Under the pieces are notes generated by a model. It worked only from the letters and a program-made list of their open reading frames with translations. It was not told the DNA's origin and did not search any database. The translations under genes were made by a program, and so were the position numbers. Source: Streptomyces thinghirensis (GTDB lineage: Bacteria > Actinomycetota > Actinomycetia > Streptomycetales > Streptomycetaceae). From it: a stretch of DNA of 9,666 nt. Shown here one piece after another: positions 7,136 to 9,666 of this stretch (position 1 is its first letter; each line of letters opens with the position of its first letter). The stretch is from the NCBI GenBank assembly GCA_021502835.1, contig JAKFGP010000036.1, forward strand, positions 1 to 9,666. The letters run 5' to 3'.

Positions 7136-8666
7136 TCAGTAGGCCCGGCCTCGCATGCGGCGCCACCACGCCAGGGCGCCGCCGATCAGCAGGATGCCGA
7201 CGGCCCCGGCGCCCGCGGAGGCGGCGATGAGGTCGTGTCGTCGGAGCCGGCCGGCCGCAGCGCGTCGCCCAGCTGGTTGCGCACGTCGTTGCCCTCGCCG
7301 GTGCCGTCGGCGAGCGGGCCGCGGGAACCCTCCGTCGGGTTCGCCACGTACGGGAAGGCCTTCTCGAACTCCTTGTCGTTGGCGTCGACCGCGTCGCCCA
7401 GATCGTTCGCGGCACCGACCAGCTCGCCCTCGACCACCTGGAGCGCGGCGTCGATCACGTCGTCGGTCAGCCGCCGCCCGTTGGGGAAGCCCGCGTTGTC
7501 GCCGTCGAGAACGCCGAGGCGCTTCGGCTCGGCGGCCGGTGCGATCGAGGTGTTGAGGTGCAGTTGCTCCGAGGGCGTGACATGGGGCGGCTGGTTGAGA
7601 TCCTTGACGCCCTTGAGGAACACGTCGACGAGGTCGTCGCGCGGCTCGGCGGGCGCCTCGATCTTGTAGATCGCCTCGATGAGCTTCGGCAGCTCGGGGT
7701 TGGTGACGTTCGGCAGGGACCGCGCGTCGTCGGCCGGCACGGACGCGTTGAACGTGTCCTTGTCCTTCAGCGGGTTGACGACCTCGTTCACCAGCGGGTT
7801 GCCGAGCCGCGAGACCTGGGTGAACTCCCCCTGCGCGTTCTTGCGTCGCGTCGTCAGACCAGATACCCACCACCGGCTGCTCGGCCGACTCCACGACCAT
7901 GTCGGTGGGGACCTGGAGCGCGATCGAGTTGACGTTGTAGCCCTTGAGGGTGTCATTGCCGACCTCGGACGGGTTTCCGCCGTAGGGCAGGTCGAAGACG
8001 CGCAGGTCCAGGAAGAACCGGGTCGTCGGCCTGCCCGGCGAACGTCCGCGCCTGCCCGCCCGGCTCGTGGACCGCCTGGTCGCGCAGCGCTACCGTAGTC
8101 CGGCATCGACGCCTTGCCGACGTTCGACGGCGCCACCGGCACCTCGTGGGCGATCGTCGTCCGGGACGCCTCCTTCCTTCGTGGAGCTTGATCAGGTCGA
8201 TGTCGTAGGTCTGGGTGATGTTGAGATCCGGGTCGTCGGACTGGTGACGGGGCCCGTGTTGTAGAGGAACGTCTTGTCGTTCTTCGTGTGCGTGGTGAAC
8301 GTGTACCGGAACACCAGATCGCCCAGCGCGTCGCCGTTGTTGTCGACGTGGAGGTCGTACTGGGCGCCCTCCGCGAAGGTGAAGAGTGTCGGCCCGCCGG
8401 CCGGTTTCCTCGAACGGGATCCAGTTCGCGACGAGCGTCGTGGTGTCCGGCCGGTCCGGCCTCACGAAGGCGTACAGGTCCGTGTTATCGTACTGCGGGG
8501 TCCCCGATATCAGCGGGGCCTCCCGGTGACTGGAGGCGGACGCCGCCCCAGGTTCCAGCGCGGTCACGCCGGCGGCCCGCGAGACCTCCGGCGGCCAGCG
8601 CGCCGCAGACCAGCGTGGCCACGCCCCGGCGGCGCCCGCGCCACCGCTTCCGGAGATAGGTGTCAT
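7136..8666 (-). CDS. DUF4331-family surface-anchored protein (frameshifted)
   Basis: A secreted, membrane-anchored protein of DUF4331; its biochemical role is unknown. The ATG at 8666 has AGAGGA upstream; an alternative in-frame ATG at 8715 would add 16 residues. The signal peptide is visible as RRRGVATLVCGALAAGGLAG. The family hallmark SSHREAPLISGTPQYDNTDL follows (near 8530-8470), then YAFVRPDRPDTTTLVANWIP, YDLHVDNNGDALGDLVFRYT near 8340-8300, NITQTYDIDLIKLHE near 8215-8170, ALRDQAVHEPGGQARTFAGQ near 8090-8030, and SPSEQLHLNTSIAP-type sequence further on. The C-terminus has a membrane helix (AVGILLIGGALAWW) and a basic tail RRMRGRAY with TGA at 7136-7138. This makes it a type I anchored protein facing outward. 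Length of about 510 residues fits the family. It is the first gene of the DUF4331-TPR-NicO operon. Between about 7190 and 7860 one frame holds for over 200 codons, the cleanest stretch in the window. At least six frame changes are needed elsewhere. Confidence 0.88.
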
Positions 8667-8713
8667 GCCGTCCGTCCTCTGTGCCGATGAGCCGACTTCC
8701 CTGACGCACCGGC

Positions 8714-8740
8714 ATTCGGGCGCTCCCCGACCCGGATTGG
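8714..8740 (-). promoter_or_regulatory. Candidate SigK-type promoter for the DUF4331 operon
   Basis: On the minus strand CCAATC (8740-8735) is followed 15 bases later by CCGAAT (8719-8714), 48 bases before the ATG at 8666. From memory, mycobacterial SigK promoters have CCATCC and CCGAAT boxes with a spacer near 16-17. The -10 match is exact; the -35 match and spacing are imperfect, which a single missing base could explain. If real, it rules out the ATG at 8715. Confidence 0.35.
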
Positions 8741-8775
8741 TCGGCCCCGGAAAAGATCCCGGAAAGAGCCCGGAA
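8731..8775. promoter_or_regulatory. Phased CCCGGAA direct repeats in the divergent promoter region
   Basis: CCCGGAA occurs at 8746-8752, 8758-8764 and 8769-8775, with a related CCCGGAT at 8731-8737. Starts are 15, 12 and 11 bases apart, so the last three lie on one face of the helix. The last copy runs into GGAATCGGTTCC, a small palindrome. They lie between the divergent DUF4331 and sigma-factor genes, where an activator or repressor of both could bind. Confidence 0.5.
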
Positions 8776-8845
8776 TCGGTTCCACCGCCAACCCGTGCCC
8801 GTCCGACCCGCGTTTTTCCGCCCACCGATCCGTAACTCCTACGGA

Positions 8846-8868
8846 GGGCGCGCACGCCGCGCGCGCCC
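8846..8868 (+). other. Leader hairpin 1 upstream of the sigma factor
   Basis: GGGCGCGC (8846-8853) pairs perfectly with GCGCGCCC (8861-8868) around a 7-base loop. Just upstream, CCGTA/TACGG (8830-8834 and 8840-8844) forms a smaller stem. It may be a structured 5' leader or an attenuator. Confidence 0.4.
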
Positions 8869-8882
8869 GGTGGTGACGCGGA

Positions 8883-8900
8883 CGGGCCGGGCGCGGCCCG
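8883..8900 (+). other. Leader hairpin 2 abutting the sigma-factor ribosome site
   Basis: CGGGCC (8883-8888) pairs with GGCCCG (8895-8900) around six bases. It ends one or two bases before the GGGGAGAGGGGG ribosome site (8902-8913), so it could affect how easily ribosomes load. Confidence 0.4.
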
Positions 8901-8918
8901 CGGGGAGAGGGGGACCGG

Positions 8919-9465
8919 GTGGAGGCGGACGAGCTGCTGATGCTCGTGGCGGACGGTGACCAGAAGGCCTTGGAGGAGCTGTACGGGCTGGTCTCCGGAC
9001 CCGGTCTTCGGACTCGTACGGCGCGTGGTGCGCGACCCCGCCCAGTCGGAGGAGGTGGCGCAGGAGGTGCTGCTCGGGCTCTGGCGGTCCGCCGCCCGGT
9101 TCGACCCGCGCCGGGGAAGCGCCCTCTCCTGGATCCTCACCGTCGCCCACCGCCGCGCCGTCGACCGGGTGCGCAGCGCCCGCGCGGCCGGCGAACGCGA
9201 GCAGCGCGAGGCCCGCCGCGCCCACCACCCCGCCTTCGACCAGGTCTCCGAGGAGGTCGAGGCGGGTCTCGAACGCGAGTGGGTGCGCCGCTGCCCTGGA
9301 CCGCCTGACCGCACTGCAGCGCCAGTCGGTCACCCTCGCCCTACTACGACGGATACACCTACCGGGAGGTGGCCGAGCGCCTCTCCCTTCCGCTGGGCAC
9401 GGTGAAGACACGGATGAGAGACGGACTCAACCGCCTGCGCGACTGCCTGGGAGGGTGCCGCATGA
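8919..9465 (+). CDS. ECF sigma factor, SigK-like (frameshifted)
   Basis: An extracytoplasmic-function sigma factor that directs RNA polymerase to a small set of promoters. The GTG at 8919 follows GGGGAGAGGGGG with a 5-base spacer. Region 2 is visible across one frame change near 9000: [20 protein letters not shown], then [40 protein letters not shown] and [16 protein letters not shown]. After a charged linker, region 4 follows two more frame changes (near 9295 and 9342): [35 protein letters not shown] and [17 protein letters not shown]. The ending [17 protein letters not shown] closely resembles SigK of mycobacteria. There is no extra C-terminal domain. The stop is probably the TGA at 9463-9465, overlapping the anti-sigma start, which implies translational coupling. 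It lies divergent to the DUF4331 operon. About 182 residues, normal for the group. Confidence 0.88.
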
Positions 9466-9666
9466 GCCTCTTCGGCCGGCTGCCGCGCGCGCTGGCATCC
9501 CCCACTCGCTCGCCGCCCCGTACGCCCTGGACGCCCTGGAAGGCGCCGAACGCTCCGCTTCGAACGCCACCTGGAGGGGGTGCGAGCGCTGCGCCGCCGA
9601 GGTGCGGGCGCTGTCCGAGGACGCCGTCCGGTTGGCCTGATCCACGGCCGCCCCGGCGCCGGCCGC
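9455..9666 (+). CDS. Anti-sigma factor, RskA-like N-terminal zinc-binding domain (partial, runs off window)
   Basis: A partner expected to bind and silence the sigma factor immediately upstream. From the GTG at 9455 one frame gives [18 protein letters not shown] near 9500-9550, the typical start of RskA-type anti-sigma factors. A frame change near 9553-9580 gives [12 protein letters not shown], the H-x3-C-x2-C zinc-finger (ZAS) motif; the original frame then resumes with [16 protein letters not shown]. An ATG at 9462 overlapping the sigma stop (ATGA) is an alternative start but needs a further frame change. An in-frame TGA at 9638-9640 sits where homologues, as I recall, have Trp before STAAPAPA, which continues in frame to the window edge. 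The expected membrane helix and outer domain lie beyond the window. The family call is strong; the stop may be a base error. Confidence 0.78.

Noticed and set aside
8743..9314. Minus-strand open frame continuing from DUF4331 through the sigma-factor gene
   Set aside because: The DUF4331 start is well placed at 8666; the upstream part is antisense to clear sigma-factor motifs.

Overview
The window looks like chromosomal DNA from a Streptomyces-type actinomycete. GC content is very high, third codon positions are G/C-rich, GTG/TTG starts occur beside ATG, purine-rich Shine-Dalgarno sites are clear, and every recognisable protein resembles a streptomycete family. The dominant technical feature is that no long gene reads through in one frame. 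Each can be followed from start to end only by hopping between frames, usually at runs of C or G. Because this affects every gene alike, including housekeeping-type ones, it is more likely uncorrected indel error in the read or assembly than mass gene decay. The gene spans below are therefore reconstructed across frames.

Left part (1-2250): a broken family-2 glycosyltransferase lies on the minus strand (about 753 to 33). It ends in an AT-richer stretch with two small hairpins, where the expected C-terminal region is missing. A 630-base stretch without a convincing gene (754-1382) follows, with several perfect hairpins and one palindrome followed by a T-run. A secreted SGNH/GDSL-type lipase or esterase lies on the plus strand (1383-2247).

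Middle (2250-3890): a membrane-anchored serine/threonine protein kinase lies on the minus strand, convergent with the lipase. It has a cytoplasmic kinase domain, one membrane segment, a Ser/Pro-rich linker and an extracellular beta-rich C-terminal domain.

Right part (3968-9666): a probable functional unit. A minus-strand operon runs DUF4331 protein (8666-7136), TPR protein (6989-5518), then a NicO-family nickel/cobalt transporter with a strongly His-rich loop (5521-3968); the last two genes overlap. Divergent from it on the plus strand are an ECF sigma factor of SigK type (8919-9465) and the start of its zinc-binding anti-sigma factor (9455 to the window edge). The 252-base divergent intergenic region carries helically phased CCCGGAA repeats, a SigK-like promoter candidate facing DUF4331, and two hairpins in the sigma leader. 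The simplest model, which is inference, is an envelope system: a surface-anchored DUF4331 protein, a membrane TPR partner and a metal transporter, under control of the divergent sigma/anti-sigma pair.

No tRNA, rRNA, CRISPR array, transposase or integrase was seen.
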